Positions 1-11,499 of a stretch of DNA of 64,000 nucleotides are shown here, piece by piece. The stretch comes from Aulostomus chinensis (taxonomy: Eukaryota > Chordata > Actinopteri > Syngnathiformes > Aulostomidae), in contig JBBMOA010000001.1 in assembly GCA_037954235.1 (NCBI GenBank), positions 29,093,074-29,157,073 of the forward strand. Direction: 5' to 3'. The notes under the pieces are model-generated. The model saw only the letters and a program-made list of their open reading frames with translations, searched no databases and had not been told where the DNA came from. The first letter of the stretch is position 1. Each line of letters begins with the position of its first letter. A program made the translations under genes and the position numbers.

Positions 1-301
1 CTGCCAGCAGAGGTCGTGCTTCCCCACCAATCTTCTAGGGTGTCTGAGTGGTGCCGCCATGTTTAGGTCGTAGCAGGAGGACGTAGGTTGGTACTTGGCA
101 GTTCGGACGTAGCGAAAGTCACGTTATGAATGGAGGGCTGAGTTGGAGCAGAGGGGGGCAGGATCCTGAGGGTGGACTGTCTTTAGGGGGCTGAGGTGTC
201 TGGTGGTCTTGGTGGACCCTCTGCATCTCAAGCTGAGACCACAGAGTCCTGTGTTCTTGAGTCATTGTGTATAGTCTCTGTTGTTGGCGAGGTCAGTGTG
301 G

Positions 302-373
302 TCCCTGGTGGTCTAGTGGCTAGGATTCGGTGCTTTCACCGCCGCGGCCCGGGTTCAATTCCCGGTCAGGGAA
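302..373 (+). tRNA. tRNA-Glu (anticodon TTC)
   Basis: A full 72-nt cloverleaf can be drawn. The acceptor TCCCTGG pairs with TCAGGGA (one G:T), the anticodon stem CGGTG pairs with CGCCG around loop CTTTCAC, and the T arm has loop TTCAATT. The anticodon TTC lies at 335-337 and decodes GAA. A- and B-box positions are conserved (TGGTCTAGTGG, GGTTCAATTCC). No run of four T follows closely; only TTT occurs within ~15 bases, so the Pol III terminator is weak. It is a single copy here, unlike the Ala, Met, Leu, Gln and His tRNAs further right. Probably functional. Confidence 0.93.
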
Positions 374-627
374 TGAGTTATTTAGAGGTTGAGGGAGAGG
401 TGATCAGGTGGTCCACATGATGGTGGAGGTGATGAACTGTGAGTCCATCATGGCTCCACTCTCACCCCCATTGTAGTGTTCTTGGTTCACTCTGCCATGG
501 CCCCATGTTGAAGGGTGACTGTCTCATTCAGGTCCAACCCTTTGTTAGACTCTATTAAGTCACTGACTCCTGCAAGGACAAACTGTAATCCTCCTTAGTA
601 GCTTTGGTTATTGATGATCTGCAATGG
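374..627. other. no recognisable feature
   Basis: Unique-looking sequence between the tRNA-Glu and a SINE fragment. Short open frames only, with no coding signature that I recognise. Confidence 0.5.
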
Positions 628-726
628 TTCGTGGGGGTGGAGCCTATCCCAGCAGCCCTCAGGTGAGGGGCGGGGTTTATCCTGGACAGGTCACCAGTCC
701 ATGGCAGGGCCAACACATAGAGACAG
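628..726 (-). mobile_element. tRNA-headed SINE-like repeat, 3' fragment
   Basis: About 100 bp matching the tail half of the full elements at 47731-48112 and 56552-56936. Shared blocks include GGAGCCTATCCCAGCA, CCTGGACAGGTC and CAGTCCATGGCAGGGCCAAC. The tRNA-like head is absent. Confidence 0.7.
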
Positions 727-734
727 ATTGATTA

Positions 735-1061
735 TAAAAATGTTCATCCCCAGTTTGAAGTTAGAGACAGGATTTAAGTGTGGAAGGTTTTTGTATCTTC
801 ATTTTAATTCTGAGTGTTGTAAACTGTTTCTAACAAATGCTACTGTTCAACAGTCAAAATGTTTTCTAACCAAGCTGAATGCTCTCATATACTTTTTAAA
901 GTTGAGTTTCTTTCATGTCCTTCGGAGATCAAAGACAGAATTCTAGGTACAAATAAATAAACAATAAAAGCCCTGATGACATCATCATCAATTCTGACTT
1001 TGATCTGGAGGCTCTTGCTTCAAATAAAAACCGTTGTTCCATGGAAAGATTTGCATATAAA

Positions 1062-1064
<3 letters not shown>
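735..1064 (-). repeat. copy of the initiator-Met cassette flank
   Basis: Diverged copy of a block seen directly at 48727-49015 and inverted at 55650-55945. Shared landmarks are the string read here as TGTTCATCCCCAGTTTGAAG, the AATTCTAGGTACAAATAAA stretch and the GATGACATCATCATCAATTC stretch. The neighbouring (CA)n also matches the order in the right-arm cassette near 56.3 kb. It ties the left edge of the window to the duplicated tRNA region 40-56 kb away. Confidence 0.75.

Positions 1065-1130
<66 letters not shown>
1065..1130 (+). repeat. (CA)n microsatellite
   Basis: About 33 uninterrupted CA units at the same place in the cassette as the (CA)n at 56337 and the (GT)n at 48257. Confidence 0.98.
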
Positions 1131-1132
<2 letters not shown>

Positions 1133-1204
1133 CCAGTCACTAACCCATATTGTCATCACTTAAACCACCACTGGAGTATTGACAGAGATTCCACATGTTG
1201 GTCA

Positions 1205-1535
1205 ACCAGAGAAGCTCCAACTGGTGAAGGTCATCCAACCCTGCATGAAGGTCAACCTCCATCATCTGCTGCTCCTTAGCAGGGACTTAGCTCCAATGGT
1301 AGAGTGCTAGCTTAGCATGTGAGAGGTAGAGGGATGGATGCCCTCCTTCTCAGAATACTTTAACTTGTTCTGTTGATCAGAGGAGCTGCTGGGTGATGAA
1401 TGCTGATGTTTGTCCACTGCTGTGATAAAGTGTCCCCTGTTACTGAGATGAGGATGAACACCTGCTCAGGTCAAAGCTGCAATCAAACCAGGGACTCTGA
1501 ACCTCCCACACAGTGAAGGAGTTTGTCCTGCAGGT
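1205..1535 (+). repeat. tRNA-Ala cassette copy
   Basis: Matches 52820-53160 in direct orientation and 38930-39190 / 46870-47110 in inverted orientation. The unit is a conserved upstream part (GAAGGTCAACCT), the tRNA-Ala-like block, then a conserved downstream part (GAGGAGCTGCTGGGTGATGA and ACACCTGCTCAGGTCAAAGC). Confidence 0.8.
1281..1353 (+). pseudogene. tRNA-Ala(AGC)-like pseudogene
   Basis: The D arm (TTAGCTCCAATGGTAGAG), the anticodon loop TTAGCAT (anticodon AGC) and the T-loop region are recognisable. The acceptor 5' strand AGGGACT pairs poorly with CTTCTCA (three mismatches) and the anticodon stem has an A:G mismatch. It is one of four related Ala copies (also 39049, 46967 and 52908) and among the most decayed. 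Confidence 0.75.
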
Positions 1536-2089
1536 TGATGGACGCTTTGGAATTCCTTCAACATTGATTCCTTTCCTGTCTCCTGCTGAGTCAGCTTCCA
1601 GAACCTGGTCAAGAGGAGGCTGAGAGCTCAGGAGGTGATGTGACGGCTGGTTGGACAACTCAGCAGCCAGAGCTTCCAGTCTGAGACCCCAGCTCCACAC
1701 CATGGAGAGCCTCCTGGATGATGTCCTGAAGCAGCGTCCCTGTTTGTCTCCTTGCTGCAGCTGGACGCCCCTCCCAGCTCTGAGAGTCCAGCAGTGTTGC
1801 TCTCTGTCCATCTGATGTCCGTCCTCTCCTGTGTTCGTCCGTTGAGGAGAAGGGAGACGGATTTCTCTTCCTCTCTTCTCTCCAGACGACCTTCTTCCTG
1901 TGTCAAACTACTTTGCTCTGCTCAAAGATCAAACTGATCCAGTGGCTCCAGGTGCCTGGACCTCTCTGGACCAGCCGGTCCTGAGTGAACACCTGCTCAG
2001 GTCAAAGCTGCAATGAAGTCAATTCATAACCCTAATTTTTTGAAGTACTGCAGTTACTACAAGATAAGAAGTACATGGATGATGAAGCC
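1536..2089. other. no recognisable gene; internal echo of a cassette motif
   Basis: The only repeat seen is a second copy of the block ACACCTGCTCAGGTCAAAGC at about 1989-2008, first present near 1459. Short open frames occur on both strands, but none resembles a protein I know. Confidence 0.4.
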
Positions 2090-2158
2090 TCTTATAATAA
2101 GAATAATGATAACAATAATGATAATAGCAATAATGATAATGATAACAATAAGGATAAT
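2090..2158 (+). repeat. imperfect ATAATR-rich simple repeat
   Basis: Run of ATAATGATAACAATAATG-type hexamer variants directly against the 3' end of the copia element. It may be the pre-existing target sequence. Confidence 0.85.
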
Positions 2159-2378
2159 TGTTGGCGCTGCCATCATAAAAAGGCTGGAGCACCGACTAAA
2201 ATGTTAAACTGACGGAGGAAAAGTCGACCCAGCCGTCGGTTCAGTTTGACCGGCATGCACACACCCTCATGAGCAGGGCCAGCGGTCATTTATTGATTTG
2301 CTACACCTGGTAAGTGACAACCACGCCCCGTTTCCAGGCAACCAGATCAGCTGAGAGCACAAACAATCACAGCCTTCA
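2159..2378 (-). mobile_element. probable 3' LTR of the copia element
   Basis: Read on the minus strand it starts TGAAGG immediately after a purine-rich tract ending in six G (about 2380-2396, a good polypurine-tract candidate) and ends CCAACA at 2159. That gives TG...CA termini and a 220-bp length. An AATAAA signal lies on the minus strand at 2289-2294. The partner 5' LTR is missing, so neither the ends nor a target-site duplication can be confirmed. Confidence 0.5.
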
Positions 2379-2440
2379 ACCCCCCACTTGCTCTCAGACT
2401 AAACAACAACAATACAGTGGGCCACATACATTCACATATT

Positions 2441-3424
2441 TCATTTTCCTTTCATGTTTCTGCTCCTCACACCAAAAATAGAACACCAAATGGTTTTACT
2501 TGGAGGGTTAGTGAGAATGTCAGCCACCATGTCAGCTGTTGGGCAATATTCCTCCATTATTCTTCCATCATTAAGGGCAGATGGAACAAAATGAAACTTG
2601 ATGCCAACATGCTCACACCTTTGACGACATTCTTCATCGTCCATTCCTTTTCATGGCTGCACAAGATACATGTTTCTAGTGTTGCAGCTGCCAAAGCCAT
2701 GAGCTCTGCTGCACCTGTGGATAAAGCAACTGGGGGCTGTTTTTAGATTTCCAAGAAATAACAGGACCCGTTTCAGTCCAACTAAAACAAGAACCAGTTG
2801 TGCCTGGCCTGTCGTTCTGATCTGCCGCCCAGTCAGCATCACCAAATGCAACAAGGTTAAGGTTCACACCATTTCTCCTGGAACACAAATCCTGGTTCAC
2901 AGTCCCTTTAAATACCTCAACTCATGCTGAGCTGCTAGCCAGTGTTGTTCTTTTGGTTCAGATGAGTATTGTGACAGCTGAGTGACAATAAAGCTAAGAT
3001 CTGGTCCAGTAGATGTCATTCCATAGATCAAGCTGCCAACCATTTCTGGATCCCTTTTTGGATCAACAGGTTCACCTTCATTGTCAAATGTCAATTTGCT
3101 TTCACATGGGGTTGATCTAGACTTGCAATGAGTCAGGTCAAACTCTCCAAAAGGTTTGGAATGCACCTCTTTTGGCTCATCTTTCGTTCCCTGTCTTCCT
3201 GTGCAAAATCAATGCCAAGGAAGTGTTTGAGTTTACCAAGATCTTTCATTTTGAATTCCACTCAACATTTCCTTCACATTTCTGAGTGTTTGACCATCAC
3301 TCGCTGCAATAAGAAGATCATCAACCCAGATTATCAGTATTATTTTCTCACTTTCAGTTTGTCTACTGTAAACACAGTGGTCGGCTGGGTTTTGGATCAA
3401 ACCTTTTTGGCCGAGGAAATCATG
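2441..3424 (-). pseudogene. copia reverse transcriptase C-terminus and RNase H, frameshifted
   Basis: The second catalytic motif reads WVDDLL at about 3311-3328. Downstream are SLIYGMTSTGPDLSF (2897-3166), the RNase H block AFGDADWAADQNDRPGTTG (2676-2900), and a last block HVGIKFHFVPSALNDGRI then CPTADMVADILT (2441-2644). These lie in different frames, so three or more indels separate them. Together they complete the copia pol order. Confidence 0.85.
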
Positions 3425-4064
3425 TCACATTTGATTCCAATTCCGCCCCGACTGTTTCAAACCATGAAGTGATTTGTTCAGCTTACAGGCTAGTTTTTCA
3501 CCTGTCTCTGACTGAACCTCAAACCCTTCTGGCTGTTCCATGTACAGCTCACAATCAACAGGGGCATGCAAACAGGCAGTTTTTACATCCATCTGGTGCA
3601 GTTCTAAACCATGTTGAGCTGCCAGTTGCATTAAGCTTCGTACAGATGTCACATCAGCAGTTGGCGAAAAGGTCTCCTGATAATCAGCACCCTCAACGTG
3701 ACTATAACCTTTCGCCACATACCTGGCTTTGTACGTCGTCTCAACAGGGTTGTCTGTGAGTGTGTGAACCCATCTACCCCCCACTGCACATTTACCTTCA
3801 TGCAGTGGAGTTAAGGTGAACGTCTCATTCTCCCTGAGTGACTGCATCTCTTCCTGCATAGCCTTCGTCCACTGTTCTGACTCGGGGGAACTCATCGCCT
3901 CTCTCAGCGTTCGGGTAAATCAGAAATGGCTCTGGAACAATAATCCACACTGGTCAGTACATGGTCATCCTTACATTTGACCTCACACTCATAGTCCCTT
4001 AATACTGAGGACGTCTCCTCTCCCTCTCTGGATCACGTCGGCTGCTACCGTTTCCCGTTTCAGC
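3425..4064 (-). pseudogene. copia reverse transcriptase, N-terminal part
   Basis: Residues from WTKAMQEEMQSL through VGGRWVHTL, YKARYVAKGYSH and QMDVKTACLHAP to SLHGLKQSGRNW are the conserved first blocks of a copia reverse transcriptase. DVKTA contains the first catalytic aspartate. Normal copia has DVKTAFL with phenylalanine, and here it reads DVKTACL. The segment 3896-4064 still shows linker residues, but in shifted frames. The open frame closes just after GRNWNQM. Confidence 0.85.
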
Positions 4065-6047
4065 TCAGTTGGTGTTCGACTCCCACACCTCTACTAGTTT
4101 TTCCTGGGGAATTGGTTTCGTCATGTCCTTTTGTGGGAAGTGGGTTTCAACACTCTCCCTACGCAAAATGTACTCACTGGTGTCCTGATCTGTCTGAGTG
4201 TGACATTCATTGACACTCTTTGTGATAAACTTCACCAACCTGTTTTTGGAAACTTTGCCTGACTCATGATAGAAGACTAGATATGCAGGACTATTTTTGT
4301 CATAACCAAAAAAGATACATTTTTCCCCTGGAGAGTCTAACTTTTTCTTCTTTTGTTTGTGTGCAAAGCACACTGACCCAAAAGTTTTCATTCTTGAAAG
4401 ATCTGGCTTCTTTCCTGTCAGCATGTAATATGGAGTCTGCCCTACGCGTCTGTTAAAACACCTGTTGCGAATGACTGCTGCAGTCTGAACTGCGTACGTC
4501 CACAGCTCTTTTGGGAGGCTACTCTCAATTATCAGGCATCCAGCCGTTTCTAGTGAAGTTCTCCAGTTCCTCTCAGCAGTCCCACTCTGATGGGGTGAAT
4601 AGGGAGCTGAGGTTTCGTGTCCAATGCCATTTTTGCCGAGCAGTGACTGAAATTCGCGAGATGTAAACTCTGTGCCATTATCGGATCTTGTGCATTTGAT
4701 TTTACCATAAGGAGCAACATCAGCAATGAACTTCTCAGTGCCTTGAACAGTGTCACTCTTAGCTTTCAAAAAATAGGTCAACACTGCTCCTGAACAGTCA
4801 TCAGTGAATGCCAAGACATACCTGAGCCCGTCTTTTGCTGCCGGCTCTGTAGGTCCGGCCAAATCTGTGTGTACCAGTTCAAGTGGAACTCTTGCTTTTT
4901 CATCTGGCTCTCTATTCCTGCTCTGAGCAAATTGACCTTTAGTGCACACTTCACATGTCATGTTAGTTTTTTCAGTTTTACCTTTAATTTTCATTCCCTC
5001 TGTGACACTTTCCAACTGTAACACATCCTCATAACTACAATGACCGAGAATCTGGTGCCGTGTCTGAAGATCGTAACACCCATCACATTCATCAACATCA
5101 TCTGTAACAGTGCTGAAATAGAAAAGTCTATCATGCACCTGAATGTCAAATGTCACACCATCTTTAGGGACAAGCTTGTTCTGACCCTCTTTGAAGATGA
5201 CTGTCGCTCCTTGGGCGATCGCTGCCTTGACTGAAAAGATGTCCTGGGGGAAAGATGGGACATACAGCGGCCCATTCAGCATCGTGTCCATCACCCAACC
5301 TTTACTGTCGCTCAGACGAACCATTGCAGTACCTTTCTTCAACGCAACGCCGCTGGTCCTCTCTCCGTCAGCGAGCTCCAGTACGTGCTTATGTGGCTGG
5401 AAACTTGCGTCAAAGTCCTTGAACTTTGCGATGTCCCTGATGATGTGCGAAGTGGCTCCTGTGTCCACCATAAGGCCTCTCTCCTTCACTCCGCTGACCA
5501 GGGCTCCATCTGCTTGACGGACCTTGAAAGCAAGCGTGTGGTCCTCCTCTTCATCCACAGCCTGCTTCACCTTGTCCCGTCTTCTCCGCCTGCAGTTCAC
5601 GTCCTTGTGCGTGGAACTCCTGCAGACGCTACACCACTGTCTCTGTCCCCGCTCACCAGCAGCAGAAGTGCACGCCACAGCTTTGTGACCCCTCTGGCCA
5701 CAGTTGTAACAGGACAGCTTCAAGTTGCCACCATCTCCTCCTCTCACTTTCATCACGCTGTCATCATCTGGGCAAGCGTTGAACTTCTCCGTGCTCTCAT
5801 AACTCCGCAGCTTAGCTTTAAATGCGGTGAAACTCAACTTCTGGTCACTTTGTGTACTATGGATGGAAAATGGCTGAAATGAGTCTGGCAGGCCCTTCAG
5901 AATCATTGCAGTTAACAAGCCATCACTCAAAGATTCTCCCGCATTCCTCAGTGCTGTAATTGCAGTCTCTGCACAGATTACATAATCAGTGACGCTCTCA
6001 TTGACAGCTTTCTGAAGTGACATCAGTTCTGAGTATAAACTGATCAC
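4065..6047 (-). pseudogene. copia gag-protease-integrase open segment (about 660 codons)
   Basis: The longest open stretch of the element. In order it has the gag C-terminal half, a CCHC zinc knuckle CYNCGQRGHKAVAC (about residues 112-125), and the protease active-site motif LMVDTGATSHII (about 190-200). The integrase follows, with a Cys-rich zinc-binding segment (H-ILGH ... CEVC) and the catalytic core aspartates in HTDLAGP and RSDNGTEF and the glutamate in SGTAERNW. In an intact element this would process the polyprotein and insert the cDNA. It has no upstream ATG of its own, since the open segment starts just after the TGA, and it loses frame before reverse transcriptase at about 3.9-4.06 kb. 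Confidence 0.88.
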
Positions 6048-6230
6048 TCAGGGTTTCCCCTTACCGGCGTAATTCTCCCTCAGAATCTGTAGGGCCTTCC
6101 TGCCATCATCCACCGGGTCTCTCATCACAAGAGAGAGGCTTTTATCATCCAACAGCTGAATCAGTTCTGCATACACCTCTTCATTTTTCAAGCATCCTCT
6201 GCCGTGGCTGCACCGTTCTCCTCCTCCGTT
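6048..6230 (-). pseudogene. copia gag, N-terminal remnant
   Basis: About 60 residues carry the copia gag signature LDDKSLSLVMRDPVDDGRK followed by ALQILRENYAGKGKP. The first residues of the open frame (MRFIATLT) are translated satellite, not gag, so the true N-terminus is lost. A TGA at 6048-6050 interrupts the frame exactly between GKGKP and VISLY. The downstream reading resumes in the same frame, so this is a nonsense change rather than a frameshift. Confidence 0.85.
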
Positions 6231-9152
6231 AGTGAGAGTTGCTATGAACCTCAAAATGAAGCTAAAGTGATGTAATGAGAGTTGTTACTAATTTCAAAAT
6301 GATGCTAAAGTGATATAATGAGAATTGCAACTAACCAAAGACATGATGCTCCAGTGATGTGGTGAGAGTTGCTACGATGCTCATAATGATGCTAAAGTGC
6401 TACTCTCACCACATCACTGTAGCATTATTTCTTAGGTTAGTAATACTCCAGTGATGTGGTGAGAGTTCGTAAAAACCTCAAAATGATGTTAAAGTCATGT
6501 AGTGAGAGTTGCTACTCACCTCAAAATGATGCTGACAGTGATGTAATGAGAGTTGCTGAAAAACTAAAAAATGATGCTACAGTGATGTAATGAGAGTTGC
6601 TACTAACCTCAAAATGATGCTAAAGTGATGTTATGACAGTTGCTACTCACCTTAGAAATGATGATACAGTGATGTAGTGAGAGTTGCTACTAATTTCATA
6701 ATGATGCTAAAGTTATGTTAGGACAGTTGCTAGGAACCTAAGAAATGATGCTACAGTGATGTAGTGAGTTGCTACTATCCTCAAAATGATGGTACAGTGA
6801 TGTAATGAGTGTTGCTACTCATTTCAAAATGATGCTAAAGTGATGTTATGACAGTTGCTACTCACCTTAGAAATGATGATACAGTGATGTAGTGAGAGTT
6901 GCTACTAATTTCATAATGATGCTAAAGTTATGTTAGGACAGTTGCTAGGAACCTAAGAAATGATGCTACAGTGATGTAGTGAGTTGCTACTATCCTCAAA
7001 ATCATGCTACAGTGATGTAATGAGAGTTGCGACTAACCTCAAAATGATGTTACAGTCATGTAGTGAGAGTTGCTACTAACCTCAAAATGATGCTGACAGT
7101 AATGCAGTGAGAGTTGCTCCTAACCTGAGAAATGATGCTACAGTGATGTAATGAGAGTTGCTATGAACCTAAGAAATGGTGCTACAGTGATGTGGTGAGA
7201 GTTCCTACTAATCTCAAAATGATGCTAAAGTGATGTAATGAGAGTTGCTACGAACCTAAGAAATGATGCTACAATGATGTGATGAGAGTTGCTACGATGA
7301 TCAAAATCATGCTAAAGTGATGTAATGAGAGTTGCTACTAATCTCAAAATGATGCGAAAGTGATGTCATGAGAGTTGCTACTAATTTCAAAATGATGCTA
7401 AAGTGATGTAGTGAGACATTCTACTCATCTCAAAATGGTGCTAAAGTGACTTCATGAGAGTTGCTCCTAACCTAAGAAATGATGATACAGTGATGTAGAG
7501 AGAGTTGCTACCCATCTCAAAATGATGCTAAAGTGATGTAATGAGAGTTTCTACTAATTTCATAATGATGCTAAAGTTATGTAAGGACAGTTGCTACGAA
7601 CCTAAGAAATGATGCTACAGTGATGTAGTGAGTTGCTACTATCCTCAAAATGATGGTACAGTGATGTAATGAGAGTTTCTTCTAACCTAAGAAATGATGC
7701 TACATTGATGTGGTGAGAGTTGCGACTAACCTCAAAATGATGCTGACAATAATGTAGTGAGAGTTGCTCCTAACCTGAGAAATGATGCTACAGTGATGTA
7801 ATGAGAGTTGCTACAAACCTCAAATTGATGTAACAGTCATGTAGCGAGAGTTGCTACTAACCTGAGAAATGATGCTACAGTGATGTAATGAGAGTTGCTA
7901 CGAACCTCAAATTGATGTAACAGTCATGTAGCGAGAGTTGCTACTAACCTCAAAATGATGCTGACAGTAATGTACTGAGAGTTTTTGCTTACCTCATAAT
8001 AAGGCTGCAGTGATGTAGTGAGAGTTTCTACTCATCTCAAAATGATGCGAAGGTGATATCATGAAAGTTGCTACTAATTTCAAAATGATGCTAAAGTGAT
8101 GTAATGAAAGTTTCTTCTAACCTAAGAAATGATGCTACAGTGATGTGGTGAGAGTTGCTACTAATCTCCAAATGATGCTAAAGTGATGGAATGAGAGTTG
8201 CTACGAACCTAAGAAATGATGCTACAGTGATGTGATGAGAGTTGCTACGATGCTCAAAATCATGCTAAAGTGATGTAATGAGAGTTGCTACTAATTTCAA
8301 AATGATGCTAAAGTGATGTAATGAGAGTTGCTACTAATTTCAAAATGATGCTAAAGTGATGTAGTGAGAGTTTCTACTCATCTGAAAATGATGCTAAAGT
8401 GACTTCATGAGAGTTGCTCCTAACCTAAGAAATGATGATACAGTGATGTAGTGAGAGTTGCTACCCATCTCAAAATGATGCTAAAGTGATGTAATGACAG
8501 TTGCTACGAACCTAAGAAATGATGCTACAGTGATGCAGTGAGTTGCTACTATCCTCAAAATGATGGTACAGTGATGTGATGAGAGTTTCTTCTAACCTAA
8601 GAAATGATGCTACATTGATGTAGTGAGAGTTGCTCCTAACCTGAGAAATGATGCTGCAGTGATGTAATGAGAGTTGCTACGAACCTCAAATTGATGCTGA
8701 CAGTAATGTGCTGAGAGTTTTTGCTTACCTCATAATAAGGCTGCAGTGATGTAGTGAGAGTTTCTACTCATCTCAAAAGGATGCTAAAGTGATATAATGA
8801 GAGTTGCTACTAATTTCAAAATTATGCTAAGTGATGTAATGAAAGTTTCTTCTAACCTAAGAAATGATGCTACAGTGATGTGGTGAGAGTTGCTACTTAT
8901 CTCAAAATGATGCTGAATGTCATGCAGTAAGAGTTGGTAAAAACCTCAAACTGATGCTACAGTAATGTAGTGAGAGTTGCTACGAACGGAAAAATGATGC
9001 TACAATAATGTAGTGAGAGTTGCTTAAAACCTCAAACTGATGCTCCAGTACTGTAGTGAGAGTTTCTACTCATCTCAAAATGATGCTGAATGTCAAGCAG
9101 TAAGAGTTGGTAAAAACCTCAAAATGATGCTACAGTGATGTAGTGAGAGTTT

Positions 9153-11415
9153 CTACGAACCTAAAAATGATGCTACAATAATGTAATGAGAGTTTCTACT
9201 AATCTCAAAGTGATGAGAAAGTGATGGAATGAGAGTTGCTACTAAGCAGATAAATGATGCGACAGTGATATGGTGAGAGACGCTACTGATCTCAAAATGA
9301 TGCGACAGTGATGTGGTGAGAGTTGCTACTAATCTCAAAATGATGCTACAGTGATGTAGTGAGAGTTGCTTCTATCCTCAAAATGATGCGACAGTGATGT
9401 AATGAGAGTTGCTACTAACCTCAAAATGATGCTACAGTGATGTAGTGAGAGTTGCTTCTATCCTCAAAATGATGCGACAGTGATGTAATGAGATATGCTA
9501 CTAACCTCAAAATGATGCTACAGTGATGTCGTGAGAGTTGCTATGAACCTTAAAATGATGCTACAGTTATGGAGTAAGAGTTGCTACTATCCTCAAAATG
9601 ATGGTCCAGTGATGTAGTAAGATTTGCTACTAATCTCAAAATGATGCTAAAGTGGTGTAATGAGAGTTGCTACGAACCTAAGAAATGGTGCTAAAGTGAT
9701 GTGGTGACAGTTACTACTAATCTCAAAATGATGCTACAGTGATGTAGTGAGAGTTGCTTCTATCCTCAAAATGATGCGACAGTGATGTAGTGAGAGTTGC
9801 TTCTATCCTCAAAATGATGCTACAGTGTTGTAATGAGAGTTGCTACTAACAAAAGAAATGATGCTACAGTGATGTGATTAGACTTGCTACTAACCTCAAA
9901 TTGATGCTGAAAATAATGTCGAGAGTTGAAACGAACCTCAAAATGATGCTAAAGTGATGTAGTGAGAGTTGCTACAAATCTCCAAATGATGCGAAAGTGA
10001 CTTCATGAGAGTTGCTCCTAACCTAAGAAATGATGATATAGTGATGTAGTGAGAGTTGCTACTAATCTAAAAATGATGCTACAGTGATGTAGTGAGAGTT
10101 GCTTCTATCCTCAAAATGATGCGACAGTGATGTAATGAGAGTTGCTACTAACCTCAAAATGATGCTACAGTGATGTAGTGAGAGTTGCTATGAACCTTAA
10201 AATGATGCTACAGTTATGGAGTAAGAGTTGCTACTAACCTCAAAATGATGGTCCAGTGATGTAGTAAGAGTTGCTGCTGACCTAAGAAATGATGCTCCAG
10301 TGATGTGGTGAGAGTTGCTACTAATCTCAAAATGATGCTAAAGTGATGTAATGAGAGTTGCTACGAACCTAAGAAATGATGCTACAGTGATGTAGTGAGT
10401 TGCTACTATCCTAAAAATGATGCTACAGTGATGTAGTGAGAGTTGCTACGAACCTGAGAAATGGTGCTGACAGTGATGTAGTGAGAGTTGCTACGAACCT
10501 GAGAAATGATGCTGACAGTGATGTAATGAGAGTTGCTACTAACCTCAAAATGATGCTACAGTAATGTAGTGAGAGTTTCTACTTATCTCAAAATGATGCT
10601 ACAGTGATGTAATGAGATTTGCTACTAACAAAAGAAATGATGCCACAGTGATGTGGTTAGAGTTGCTAAAAACCTCAAAATGATGCTGAAAGTAATGTAG
10701 GTGAGAGTTGCTACTAACAAAAGAAATGATGCTACAGTGATGTGGTTAGAGTTGCTACTAACCTCAAAATGATGCTGACAGTAATGTAGAGAGTTGCAAC
10801 GAACCTCAAAATGATGCTGGAGTGATGTAGTGAGAGTTGCTACAAATCTCCAAATGATGCGAAAGTGATGTCATGAGAGTTGCTACGAACCTCAAAATGA
10901 TGCGAAAGTGATGTCATGAGAGTTACTATTAACCTAAGAAATGATGCTGCAGTGATGTGGTGAGAGTTGCTACTTATCTCAAAATGATGCTGAATGTCAT
11001 GCAGTAAGAGTTGGTGAAAACCTCAAACTGATGCTACAGTAATGTAGTGAGAGTTGCGACGAACCGAAAAATGATGCTACAATAATGTAGTGAGAGTTGC
11101 TTAAAACCTCAAACTGATGCTCCAGTACTGTAGTGAGAGTTTCTACTCATCTCAAAATGATGCTGAATGTCAAGCAGTAAGAGTTGGTAAAAACCTAAAA
11201 ATGATGCTACAGTGATGTAGTGAGAGTTTCTACGAACCTAAAAATGATGCTACAATAATGTAATGAGAGTTTCTACTAATCTCAAAGTGATGCGAAAGTG
11301 ATGGAATGAGAGTTGCTACTAAGCAGATAAATGATGCGACAGTGATATGGTGAGAGATGCTACTGATCTCAAAATGATGCGACAGTGATGTGGTGAGAGT
11401 TGCTACTAATCTCAA
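9153..11415 (+). repeat. satellite higher-order repeat, ~2,077-bp spacing
   Basis: A distinctive block of variant monomers (CAATAATGTAATGAGAGTTT, then CTAAGCAGATAAATGATGCG) occurs at 9153-9338 and again at 11230-11415, 2,077 bp apart and nearly identical. It recurs at 21104-21289, 9,874 bp further on, so this module was copied more than once across the array. Confidence 0.85.
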
Positions 11416-11499
11416 AATGATGCGAAAGTGACTTCATGAGAGTTGCTCCTAACCTAAGAAATGATGATATAGTGATGTAGTGAGAGTTGCTACTAATCT

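Larger units (their letters stand above)
2159..6230 (-). mobile_element. Ty1/copia LTR retrotransposon, degenerate and 5'-truncated
   Basis: Domain order on the minus strand is gag, CCHC knuckle, protease, integrase, reverse transcriptase, RNase H, LTR. Integrase before reverse transcriptase is the copia (Pseudoviridae) order. The 5' LTR, leader and start of gag are absent: gag-like coding stops at about 6230, where the 43-bp satellite begins. At least one in-frame stop (6048-6050) and several frameshifts make it non-autonomous. A target-site duplication cannot be tested because the 5' flank is lost. Confidence 0.93.
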
